Source of the DNA: Phlebopus portentosus
Lineage: Eukaryota > Basidiomycota > Agaricomycetes > Boletales > Boletinellaceae
Reading direction: 5' to 3'
NCBI GenBank assembly: GCA_037892935.1
Contig: JAYXKI010000005.1
Location: 1,364,001-1,428,000 of the forward strand
Length of the DNA: 64,000 nt
Shown here one piece after another: positions 50,012 through 61,096 of this stretch; within the stretch, counting starts at the first letter, position 1; each line of letters starts with the position of its first letter. The notes beneath the pieces were generated by a model. The model had not been told where the DNA came from and did not search any database. It worked only from the letters and a program-made list of their open reading frames with translations. The translations under genes were made by a program, and so were the position numbers.

Positions 50012-51009
50012 ATGGCATCCGAATCTGGAGTGTACGAGATGAAGGAGACCGAAAATCCGAGTCTGGTGCTTCGGCAGCTCCCCATGTGCTGGGACGACCG
50101 AAGGCTGCTTAAGCACGACCCTTCAGAAATATATTCTTTTGCAGGGATCAAGCTATAATGTGGTCAGATGTTCCAAATGCTCATTGGGCCGACCTCGTCA
50201 AGAATGGCGTGAAGGAAGAATTCGTGAGTATACTCATCCCTCAGAGCATGCGGATGGTCACATAGGAATTGGATTAGGTTAAGGCGTTTATTCGGTGGTG
50301 TCTCATCGCATTCCACGCGCCAAATGACGAGCACAATCCGCAAATGCTTACAACGTTTGATTTCGTCGATCAGTCCTCGTACTGGAAGGTTTTCGTTGAG
50401 GTCTTTTACATGCTCCATCAGGCTCAAAACGTTCTCCGGTCCCAAAACCTCCTTATTCAGAAAAAGTTTCAAGAAGAAGAAGCGCTTAAACTCGTGAACA
50501 ACGAAAGGAAAAGGCTCGGGTTCAAAGACTTCCTGGTTTTGAGGTCAAGGGTACGTCGTCGTTTAGCTAGAAGGGATTGCGAATCTACCTCGTATGATCC
50601 ACCTCCGATCACACTCCTAGAGGAGGCAGAAAAGCCTATTGGGAACCCTTCTCATCGTGAAATTCTCGAAGAATTGTTCAATTCGAAGACTAAAGAGATT
50701 GAAGACGCGTGTGCCTACTTCATGAAAGCGCTACCCGGAGACGTGATCGGTTTGGAGGACTTAATGTCAGGCCGCAGGCCCACCAGGAGAGCGGCGCCTC
50801 CTCCACAGTTCTTGGAAGGTCTCAGTCGAAAAGATGCAGAGGCAAAAATAGCTTCACCTGCTCGTTCAATGACGAAGAAACAGAATAAATCCAAGGGGAA
50901 AGTGCCTACAAACAGGAGGATCAGCAGTCCTGTCAAAACTAACGGCGAAGCATTGATTATTGACGAAGGAGGTGCTCGACTCGTCAAACGGACTGGCCAG
51001 GTGAATTAG
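50012..51009 (+). CDS. Unknown basic protein, frame broken near its N-terminus
   Basis: The ORF from ATG 50012 (MASESGVYEMKETENPSLVL...) stops at a TAA at 50156-50158 that overlaps a second ATG (50158, TAATG). The second frame (MWSDVPNAHWADLVKNGVKE) continues through one intron (50224-50277) to 51009. One extra base at the GGG run 50144-50146 would join them into a single protein of about 310 residues, which I consider most likely. A genuine upstream ORF cannot be excluded. No domain is recognised. Features: a Trp-rich helical N-terminal half, Arg/Lys-rich stretches (LRSRVRRRLARR; a Lys-rich region near the C-terminus), probably nuclear. The next gene starts 65 bp downstream, and the final CAG-GTGAAT could be a splice donor, so a longer fused gene is conceivable. 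Confidence 0.55.
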
Positions 51010-51073
51010 ATCTGGAGTTTCTACTTGTATCAGTCGTCTTATACTTGATAAGACTGCTTCAGATACAGGTTTG

Positions 51074-54000
51074 ATGTTAACCACGGGCATAGACCGAGGG
51101 GTATTTGATGCTGAGTCGGTACGTTCTTTTGTTTTCCTGCGAGGAATTGCCTTAACAAAATTTTTGGTCGTAGATTGTAGTAGACAACCAAGCAGCTTCG
51201 ATCACTTCGTCAGACGCAGTTCTAAACCCAAATCCTTCCACTTTATCGCAAAGGCGAGGGAAGGCGTGCAGTACGAAGAAACGGGGACCTGAAGTGACTG
51301 AGACTGTAATCGCATTGTTCGCGACTCCAGGGCTTGAAAGTAATAAGAGGCGAAAACTGTCGGATCCTAGAGCGAAGCGGTACCCCATACTACTTTCTTC
51401 TTGCCAAGCGAAGGAATTTTCAGCTGATGACGCAGTGGCACCCGGAAAGCGGAGGAAGAATGTGTGCCGCAAGGGCAAATCCGAACCCACGGCACCGGAA
51501 GAAACTATAGTTTCTCAACAAAAGTATTGCAGTAAGCTTCCGATGCCAAATGAATCAGAAATTACACATGGGAAGCAGATCGTGTGTGCCTCCTCGAGTT
51601 TGTTTGACGACACTCTTGGCGATGGAGATGGGAATAAGGATATCATCGACCCCAAAGTTCCCTACGATAGACTTTCCCATGATTCTCCGTCTGTCTCTTC
51701 GGAATTAGCTGTCGTTGAGGACCCGATCCGGCGCGAAAAGATGGTGAAATCTCTAGAGTTAGTTTGATCTTTATACTTCCTTCAAGTAGCTGACGGTTCA
51801 TTCAGTAAGTCTCGCCCACAAATTTGTTTTCAAAGCCCCGTCTTCCAGAATGGGCACGCCCGCTGGTTTGGGCTGGGGTGCGCCAAAGATCTCTGAGCGT
51901 GTTCGAATTGATTATAATCTTCTGCGTTAGTCGAGGCAAGCCTTGTGCGAGACTACAACCTGGTTTCGCTGCTACCACGGCGGTGTATACTTCAGCGACG
52001 GGAAAGCTCACGGGTACTTATTGGGCGGGTATTCCTCACAGTGAGTACCATGTGCGCCAGTCTCTCAGTCTCTCGCTGGTCTGATCCTTTCCTGAGACGA
52101 GACAAGTTCCATCACGACGGAAAGCTGATTATATCACATGGGTACTGCAGTCCTAATTGCAGTTTTGATCTTACTGACGGTTTCATCCACATTCAGAGGC
52201 GGAAAATCTCTAGGAGGATCTGGAGATCAACGAGACCATGATGCTTCTGTCCGTGCATTGCTCTATAACTATAGGGTGGGGCATCCATTGGTCTTGCTCA
52301 TAGACGACAAGTACGCGCCTTTCCCCTTTGACCTGGAAGGAAAAATGTACGTGGTTCTTGGTCTGTATTGGATTGTTAATGCCTGGGGTGAGTTTTTGCA
52401 GGTCATCCGTTCAATATCAAAGCCTTAATCAATGGATGTCACTTGACAGCTGAAAAGGATGTCGTCGAAATTGATGGAAAGGTGGAGACTCGCACCAAAT
52501 ACAAGTTCGCTTTTCAGTATTGCGAAGGGCAAGGCTCGCCATGGTGGCTCGTAAATTCCACAGACGTCTTGAAAGGCGTTGTTCATGGACCAGATAGTGC
52601 TTCGAACTTCTCGGACATCCCTTGTAATCGTTATAAGGTGCCACGTAACGTCGAGACATCCGCTGATGGGCGTACACTTGAAACGAAGCCCTTGCGTCTC
52701 CAGAATGCCGCATGGGAGAAGGTGTGCGTGACTGATGAGCGGGGTGTGGATGTGAGTTACTGATCTTTCGCATCATTTTCATTACTAGACATCTTTTTAA
52801 CAGAACTCTAATTGCCCGCTCTGCAAAAGAAGCGCGCCGTGGATATATAAACAAGGGTGGATGTGTCTCAATCCCGATTGCTCCAGATTTTTCTGCATCG
52901 ACTCAGAGGAAGTCTTCACGCTTGAATACGAAGAACGATTTCTTGAACTTCGACCTGACCAAGGGTTTGGAAAGATTGACCTTAGCCTATCGTCTCCTTT
53001 GCCCGATAAGGACCAAATATCTGCTGACTCCCTCTACTCAACGATGGGATGGTGGTGCTCGGACTGCGGACAACTTTGCCCTCGGTGAGCGCTCTCTGAC
53101 ATACTTCATTTATAATTAGCCAAGCTAAGATTTATTCAGAGAAAAGTGGGAAAGCTGGGAATGTTCACAATGCCAGGCAAGTCGATTTTTCTGTTGGCTT
53201 GATTCAAGCCTGATCGTCAAGAAAGAAATCCTTCCCTAGTAAGATACACTTTCCGATTCGAAGCCTAAGTGAGTTTTGGGAGCATGAATCAGATCTTAAA
53301 GATTACAAGGTCTATAAAGTCTATGAAGGCTCAGGTTAATGACTCGTCTCTCGGTTCATGGCGTATTGAGTCAACATGCTCTTTCCATGTGCAGGAATAA
53401 CAGTATCATCGCAGAAGTGGATCTCTTCGGAGAGCGGTCACAGTGGCATACATTATATATTCGGGCTTCCTCGTGATCGGTACGTCATACGGAACTCAAA
53501 ACGACGTAATACCTGACTAAACTCGACATAAAGAGGATGTATCCACCTAATCCGCGGAAATGTACTCGTTAACGGACGTGCCAACGAGTTATTCCGTCAA
53601 TATCAGGACGATGCGCTAGAAAAAAAGTTTCTTAGACGGTATCCACTGCGTTTTGTACGTGCGTCTTGGCTTTGCACATGTCATCTTACTTATGCTACTT
53701 AGCATCACGGTATGCCTTAGCAATTTTTGACTCAAAATGCTATCGGATTCTCATCCCTTTGCAGCACGAGGCCAAATGTTAACAAATTACTTTTCTCACA
53801 ATGGTAATATTTTTCTTCTTTGATACAAGTTTACTGGTTTACAATGTTGGGTCTCAAAAGCTGGAGTTCCCTACAAGGTACCTGAAATATGCCGTACTTC
53901 ACAGACTTGCACTTACCCTGAAAATAGTACGCCGTCAGTACCAATATCACCGATCCTTTCGATCAGGCCCCGCCGTGCGTCAATGGGGCTTTGCAGCTCA

Positions 54001-54572
54001 TACGAGATCGAGTGTCCTTGATCATAAAGAAAGAAGCAGACTTCAATGAAATTCTGACGGCAGCTTATATGGCAAGGCAAAAGATGTCTGTAAGATTCGT
54101 ACGACTCTTTACTGGATTTTCGGTCCCCTTTTATCATCATTTGACAGTATCACACCGACGATGAAAAGGGTCTCGGACCTGTGGTAGCATCACTCTCCTT
54201 GGGATCAGTCGCTCACATGCATTTTCGTCATCGTAGGACTGCTACCAATGCCAGTATCGAGAAACAGCTTAGCGTAGTATTGCGTCACGTATGTTCGATC
54301 AACAAACGACTCTCTGGAGTGCTTACATCTTCACCTTGTATAGGGTGACGTTCTCGCTATGGAGGGAGCTCTGATACAGAAGCAATACGAGGTTCGTGTA
54401 TTTCTAAGAAATTAAGGTGTGTGCTCATTCACGGCCAATTGCCAATTAGCATTCTGTCGTTCCTGTGAATTTCCGAATTGCGGCAACCGCACGTTGCATT
54501 GACCAAGGTCCAGAGAACACTGAAATGACGCTTGTTCCGACCATGCATGAACGTTTCATTAATTACTCATAG
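51074..54572 (+). CDS. AlkB-like Fe(II)/2-oxoglutarate dioxygenase with Cys-rich zinc modules
   Basis: About 833 residues. Exons start near 51074, 51174, 51806, 51931, 52097, 52197, 52450, 52804, 53140, 53244 (uncertain), 53395, 53534, 53703 (7 nt), 53765, 53861 (17 nt), 53928, 54148, 54344 and 54450. Basic, Ser-rich nuclear-type N-terminus; a middle domain (SRQALCETTTWFRCYHGGVY, HDGKLIISHGGGKSLG, MYVVLGLYWIVNAW); two Cys clusters (CPLC...CLNPDC, WWCSDCGQLCP...CSQCQ); then an AlkB-type core with HxD (YHTDDE, about His732/Asp734), distal His (about 794) and RIAATAR, the Arg pair binding 2-oxoglutarate. The usual role would be oxidative demethylation of nucleic acid. One base seems missing at the CCC run 51815-51817, and one intron uses a GC donor (GCAAGT, 53177). 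Its stop lies 19 bp from the opposite gene's stop. Confidence 0.82.
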
Positions 54573-54591
54573 ATATACATTCTGATGTCCA

Positions 54592-57500
54592 TTAAGCTTG
54601 TTTATTCTTTGGTACCGGTAATGGTCTAGCTCGCGAGTTGGAGCGAGTTGGAGCTGTCTGCGGTACTTGAAGACTTTGTCGTACTGCTTGATTCTGTTCC
54701 TACATTAGAAACTTATTTGTCACTTGCGTCTGGAACGGTTTAAATCGCTTACCATTTCAGCTCTCTGCTTCGCGAAAAATGTGAAAAGATCTGCGATCTG
54801 CTGCTCTAGCATCTGTCGCTCTCTCTGAAGGCGGCCCACCTCGCAAGTCATCATCATAACCTCTCTCCCTAACTCTTTCTTGAACTCTTCAACGTGGACT
54901 GGTGTGCAACGTGAGTCCATTATCCATTGACCGGTGCAACTGATGGAAATCTCACCCTGAACGTTGATTGCTGTGGCCTCCTTCATAGCTTCTACAAAGC
55001 GAAGACGCTCTCCTCTGATATCATTCGATAGTTCTGAAGAGTAAAATTTTAAAGCACGATGTATGGCAGTAGCAGTAATAAGTACCTGCTGCTATGCCCC
55101 TTAACGTAGACTCTTGCTCCTGCTTCTGGCGCTCTATCATCTGGACAACAGTATCCATATCTATACTATGTGAGTCTTTCTTAGAGAGTCCGAAGAATCA
55201 TGCAATACTGACCGAATGGCTTGTTTTCCGCTTCTTTGCCCTTGACGGTTTGTAGAGTTTCCGTCACTAATGCCTTGAGGGCTGTGTCCCTCTCTTCTAC
55301 AGCTGTCATAGCAGAAGCCAAGGCAGCCACCTCTGAACGAATTCCGATGCTTTTGGGCCTTTCACCTTCTGCCTTTTCTCCACCGACATCTTGAAGGGGA
55401 ACAAGTTCTTGACAGATCCTCTCAACGTTGTTCGCCACAGACTGGATCTGAGTAGTTCCGTTGCTGACGAATGATTCAAGCCACTGCAAAAATCGGAGTG
55501 TAAAGCGACGGTTGATTCTGCAATGTGAAATGGAGGGCTTGCCTTATTGAGTTCTTGGAGATAGCGAGCGTTCTCTGTTTGCTGATCCGCCCCGAGCTTC
55601 CTGCTCTCTTCTCCGACTTTCAGAAGAGTCAGAACTTCAGAAAGCTGAATAGATGGCCTGTCTCTATCAGTGATTTTGTCGTTAGTAAAGAGAAACTCAC
55701 CTTGGACTCAATGTCTGGTGCCAACAGCTTGCCGACCTCTTCGGTCGTAGTCTTTGCAGTCTCATCCGGCTGATCCAGCTTTTCTCCTGTCTTTACAGAC
55801 TATTTCGTTTAGTCCTAGCGAAACACGAAGTGGAAAATCAAATTACCTCGGGATCGTCTGAGGCCTTGTCTGGACTGATGTTACGAAGTTCCTTGACTGA
55901 AGGAGGCGGGGCATCGACTTCGATCCGGGATGACTGCAACGAATGATACACTTCCAGAAGTTCGCTCAGCTTCGCATCAATATGGGAAACATCGGTAGGA
56001 AGGAGTGCCTCTTGAAGAGAGGAAAGTTTCTCCTTGATGAGAGGCATGTCGTTCTTGATCATCTCCCGGGTCTCATCGACAGAAAACGATATTTTATCCA
56101 GTACGGCGCCGCTCGCAACATCATTGCCATTGTTACTCGGAGGAAGTTTTTGTATTTTGTCTCCTTCAGCGCCGGTCGCGGTACTCTGGGCCGAAAGCTG
56201 GGCTACAATCAAATCAATCTTTTGATGAAGCTCCTGCAAACCTGCGCCGTTGGTAGTAGCTGTCCGCTCCATCTTCGCGCATAGATCCTCAAGTACACTG
56301 CGAAGTGCGGTACCTGGTTCCTGCCTTGCGATAACCGAACGCAACTCGGTCGACATAGTGGCTATATCTTGTTGAAGGGAAACGATCTGATTCCCAATAT
56401 CCGTCGTTTGACTCTGTTGTTGTTCTGCATGGTCCTGCATGAGGGCCAGTAATGGATGAGCGTTGTTGGACTCGCTGGCTGCTTTGGTCGGGATCGCAGC
56501 GTAATTGTCAATATTCCTTTGAGAAGGCTGATGGCTTACAGGATGCAGTACATCGGGAAGTGCTCGCTCAATTCTCTCCGCATTTTGGACCCGTATACAC
56601 GATGCCAATAGACCGCTCGCCCTTTTATTCGGTTTCTTAGGCGGCCGTAAATTCAGTACATTAAAGGAAGGGGCAGAGCTGACGCGAGGAGTGTTAGCAG
56701 CTTTGGCCTCGGGCTCGACGATCACGGGGGATAGAATGGGATTAGGATGAGATCCCTGCGCATAGAAGTCATAAATCGAGGTGTCATCCTCGTAATTCGA
56801 GGCCGTTGAACTTCTTCTCGACAGTGAATCTCTATTTAGCTGAGAACGCTGACGGCGTGTGTCCTTCTGCAATGACTGTGGAGTAATCAGATGACTAGGA
56901 GCACGAGACGGAGACGAATAGTTGGACGCAATAGAGCTACTCCTGGAAATCTGCCTAGAAGTGCGAGGGATATTGTGATTCGTATTTATGGAATTTATTT
57001 CAAGCAAACGACTCTGCACAATAGATAAATTTCCCAAATTCTGGACGGACGGGTCTGAGCTTGTCGAAGACAATAGATCTCCGCGTATTCCGTGTGAAGT
57101 GCTCTTGGTGGGAATCGATGGCGCCTCGGCGATAACATCGCCAGATAGACTGGCGGTATCCGAAGGTGGTTGATGTCGTCCAGTCCGCATCCTAATATTG
57201 TCAATAACGGATTGAGCGACAACAGTCGAAGACGTTGCATAAGAATCGCCTGAATGTTCCCGAAACATACTCGCGGAAGAAGCCAGCGCTGACATGCGAG
57301 GTGGAAGAGGCGTTTCGTCGATAAATGGATCTTGCGGTGTTTGGTTGGCAGCGGAAGAAGTTGAAGATTCGACTACTCTACCAATAAAACTTGAATCCTT
57401 AGTTTCCTCAGTTCGCTCTAGCTTGAGCAGAGCGTCCCAAATGCAGCTGACCCATGCACTCCTTTCTGCGACGGACGTCAAAGCAAACTTCTCTGGAATC

Positions 57501-58555
57501 CCACCAGGATAAGTCAGCTCAAAGATATATGAATCCTGTCCGGTCAGAGGCAAAAGACTCTTCTCCACTGGATCAACCTGAGACTTTGCGAGTGAGTGTA
57601 CATCCGTAGATTTCCTCAGCATCACTGTGCTCGAGGAAGGATTGCCGTACGCTGTAAGCCATTCAAGAAGTATACGATCTTCTAGTAACGATGCTTTACA
57701 GTTCGTCCAGACAGGAAGTGTAGCATCGCTTCCGGACCGAGCGAGATAGAGGACTTGACCAGAACGTAAAGGCGGTTGATCATCGGTGATTCTAGGCGTA
57801 TTTTGCTGAACTTGCGGCGAGACAGAGAGTGCATTCGCAGGTGAAGAAGACAAGACAGAATCTTCATAACGTGAGCTTAACAAACTGGAGCCATCATCTT
57901 TACCCTTTCCCTTCTTCCCAAAAAGAGACATAAGATTCCGGAAAGAGTCTCGAAGCGGAGAACGGCCTTTCTGCTTCAGAGCAGAAAGTGGGCGACATGA
58001 CGGAGTTTCCGAGAAAGTCGAATCTTGTCGCAAACCCAGAGGAGATGGAATTGGTGTTTTGGAAGGAGTACCAAGAGGGCTGGGTGACATGGACTCATAG
58101 CGACTGATGAGGTCCTTCGTAGAGTTGTTACGAATTGGTGTTGCTGGTCGATGTTGCGTCGGCGGAAAATACGAATCGGTAGGGCGGATTTCTTCATTGG
58201 TATCTTGTTCTGGCGTAGTAAAGGAACCAACGCGGCCGGAGGGCAGTGACAATCTATCTTGCGACGGCATTCGGACTCTGACATCGTTCACCGTTCGTGC
58301 ATATGACTTCGACACATCAGAACTTCGGAATGCTGGGTAATCGAGGGGCGTAGGCAAAACGGACGCGGTATTACAATTTGAGCTGGCTCTTGTTAATGCC
58401 GGTCTTGAATCCGTTGACGTGCATCTTGAGGATGCCACCGACATCGCGATAGTGTTCGGGTATCTTGAAGGCGTTGTCTTGTTAATCTGACGTTGCGCCG
58501 CCGAAAGAAAGAAATTCCAAGGCGGCTGACCGATTTGGCTATGAGCGACCAACAT
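54592..58555 (-). CDS. PH-domain and coiled-coil protein
   Basis: Eight exons: 58555-55847, 55799-55701, 55644-55543, 55483-55213, 55160-55086, 55033-54956, 54898-54753 and 54699-54592; about 1,195 residues. A later in-frame ATG (58444, MSVASSRCTS) is an equally plausible start. Long Ser/Thr/Pro-rich N-terminus; a PH-like fold near residues 265-380 (VLYLARSGSDATLPVWTNCK ... FALTSVAERSAWVSCIWDAL); a disordered middle with polar repeats; then a long predicted coiled coil (~700-1,170). Intron 3 begins with GC (GCAAGC at 55542) and joins ELNK to WLESFVSNG. It is probably a cortical or membrane-associated scaffold, by inference from PH plus coiled coil. Tail-to-tail with the AlkB-like gene. Confidence 0.85.
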
Positions 58556-59025
58556 TCTGTCCCAGGCTGGCTGATGTTTTGTATTCTACAATCGGTAACC
58601 TCGACTATATGCAGTTCCGTGTACATGTAGAGATGTTTGGCGGTCGTGGCAGTACTACATAGTCGTACTGTACTGATGATGGATAAACATGGATAAACTC
58701 GGGTCGCGGCGATAAGATAACCGTGCCAAATATAGCATGACGTAAATTATTCGGTCTGCATTGAGTCACTCCATTCCGTGATGAACTTGTCTGCCCTTAT
58801 CCGGCCCATAAAATTTTTATATCCATGCTTAGTCTATCGGCGCATCTTCTTTTGCCTCCTCTAACCACTAACGCTCTCGGTGCTTATTTTGCTTGTAAAT
58901 TCAAGGTGACCCGCCGGCTCCCTGCTAGCATCCTAAGGTACGTGCGAGTCGTAAACCATTTCTTCTAGCATGCCGACATCTCATCTCACAGGTCGAGTCA
59001 ATCTATACGACTTTATAAAAGATCG
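58556..59025. other. Divergent promoter region
   Basis: About 470 bp between the PH protein and the aminotransferase starts. A GTACGT...TTCTAG segment (58938-58968) could be a short 5' UTR intron. Otherwise nothing is seen. Confidence 0.4.
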
Positions 59026-60744
59026 ATGGCTTCGACATCTTCGTCCGAGCGTCTGCTGCAGATTGGGGAGAAGCACGTAACGAAGGGACTTGGACGCCTT
59101 ACAGAGGCCATCATCGCGAAAGGGAAGGCTCTTATGTTACACTTCATGATGGGAGGAGGATGCTCGACTTTACTTGTGGTATTGGCGTGACTAGCCTGGG
59201 TGGGTGATTCAGTTTATTCGAAAGCCAGTTCGGAATTCTGATCGCGATTATTTCTTAGGACACTGTCATCCGAAGGTTAGCAAGGCAGCGGCGGAGCAAT
59301 GCATGAACTTAGTCCATGGACAAGTGAATTGGCTATATGCATTCGTAAACTCTCTAGTGACTGAAAGTTTATTTTAGGTTAGCATTGCTTATCACGCTCC
59401 TTACCTGCAACTCATCGAGAAATTACTACCTGTAATGCCTCACCCTTCCCTCGATTCCTTCTTCTTCTGGAATTCAGGCTCCGAAGCAGTCGAGGCATCT
59501 ATAAAAATGGCTAGGTTGTTCACCGGCAGACAGAACGTAATCGTAATGCAAGGTCGGTACAGATATGAACGCATATAGCCAGAACTTACGAAGAATTCCA
59601 GGTGCTTATCACGGAAGGACATTTGGGGCCATGGCGCTGACGAGAAGCAAGACAATTTACTTTGATGGTTCTGAGCCTCTAATGGTAAGATCACAGTCAT
59701 GTTAAATTTATAACCCTTCTTCACATTCTGCAGCCGGGCGTGTTTCCTACACCATTCCCTTACTGGCATCAGCTTAACCTTCCTCCAACAACGAGCGAGG
59801 AGGAGCTGGTCAGCCGGTGTCTCTATCAACTCGAGCTTCTCCTGGCTCAGCAGACTTCCCCAAGCCGCACGGCAGCAATTATCATCGAGCCTGTCATTGG
59901 CGAAGGTGGTTATGTCCCAGCACCTGCTTCCTATCTCAAGGCCCTGCGTGAGATTGCCGACAAACATGGGATTATGTTGATCTTCGATGAAGTCCAAGCC
60001 GGGTTTGGAAGGACAGGGAAGTATTTCGCAACCGAGTATAGTGGTGTTCGACCCGATATGTTGGTAATTGCCAAGGTGGGACGATCCCGCAGTGGTGAGA
60101 GGATGGTTATTGATAATCTTGTAGGGAATCGCGAATGGATTCCCGCTGAGCGGCGTAGTCACCCGCAAGGAATTGACAGACAGGTTGAAGCCTGGTAGCA
60201 TGGTATGTATTTTAGAATACAGAGAAAGATATGAAATCTGATATGCTTTTATAGGGCGGAACGTACGCTGGCAATGCAGTTGCATGCGCTGCGGGCGTGG
60301 CGTGTGCCGATGTGATGAAAGAAGAGAACGTGTTGGAGAATGCACAAATCAGGTATGCAGCTACACGCACAGGCCGTCAAGGACGCTCGGATAGATGAAA
60401 TGCTTCACAGGTCGAAGGAGCTGCTTGCTTCCCTGGACAAGCTGCGCGAGAGCCCGACTGTCGGAAAGTACATACTTGATGTGCGTGGGCTCGGGCTGAT
60501 GATTGGCGTTGAATTTGCTTCGCCTTCTACACCACCGGGAGATGTCACGTATCATGCAGACGCGCCGAAGGATATGGCGATCCGTGTATCAAAGAAGTGC
60601 ATCGAGAAGGGGATGTACCTGCTGACGACTTCGATCTATCAAGTAGTGCGGTTTATCCCTCCGCTGAACATATCAGGTGAGGATCTGGCTAAAGGATGCG
60701 AGATCTTTGCTGCTGCGGTCGAAGAAGTTGTGCGCGAGGGGTGA
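59026..60744 (+). CDS. PLP-dependent class III aminotransferase (GABA/acetylornithine type), one apparent missing base
   Basis: Eight exons: 59026-59199, 59259-59323, 59378-59552, 59602-59684, 59734-60075, 60125-60202, 60255-60352 and 60411-60744; about 450 residues. Clear family strings: [79 protein letters not shown], the PLP lysine in VIAKGIANGF, then [14 protein letters not shown]. The closest relatives I recall are bacterial-like 4-aminobutyrate/5-aminovalerate aminotransferases rather than the mitochondrial eukaryotic GABA transaminase. In exon 1 the frame breaks once within AAAGGGAAGGCTC (59119-59131): one added G restores [13 protein letters not shown] and all downstream phases. Confidence 0.9.
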
Positions 60745-60869
60745 GAATTGGCGGGAATTCTTGGATGAAAACAAAGAAGAGATTGGATAGAAATACGGAG
60801 GATGTGAAATAACAAAAAGATAATCATAAGTGTTGCCCTTGAAAAGGAAGAGACAGCGGAAACTCATCT

Positions 60870-61096
60870 CGATGCTAAGGGACCAAGTTCACTTATACAA
60901 ATCAAGTGGATACGGACATTCCAGATATTATAGCAAACGCTAATAACCAACGCAAAACTCTTGTCTGTTTAGTGGTATAAGTGAGTAAACAGCTAACGAA
61001 ATTGTATGCGCTTTAGCGAGAGAAATGGTAAGTCTAGTAAATTCAGAACCTTCAGATATAGAAGTACCATACGATATCTGAAAGGTGGACAGTAAC
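60870..61096 (+). repeat. Direct repeat, left copy (diverged)
   Basis: Shares with 61967-62216 near-identical blocks: TTCACTTATACAAATCAAGT plus GGATACG, GCTTTAGCGAGAGAAATGGT plus AAGT, and GAGGTGGACAGTAA-like ends, in the same orientation. It lacks about 40-50 bp present inside the right copy. It lies at the 3' end of the broken SKI3 copy and supplies part of its terminal reading frame. Confidence 0.75.

Noticed and set aside
55838..55846. Stop of the PH-domain gene at 55838
   Set aside because: A GTAATT donor precedes it, and seven further in-phase exons continue a coiled coil to 54592.
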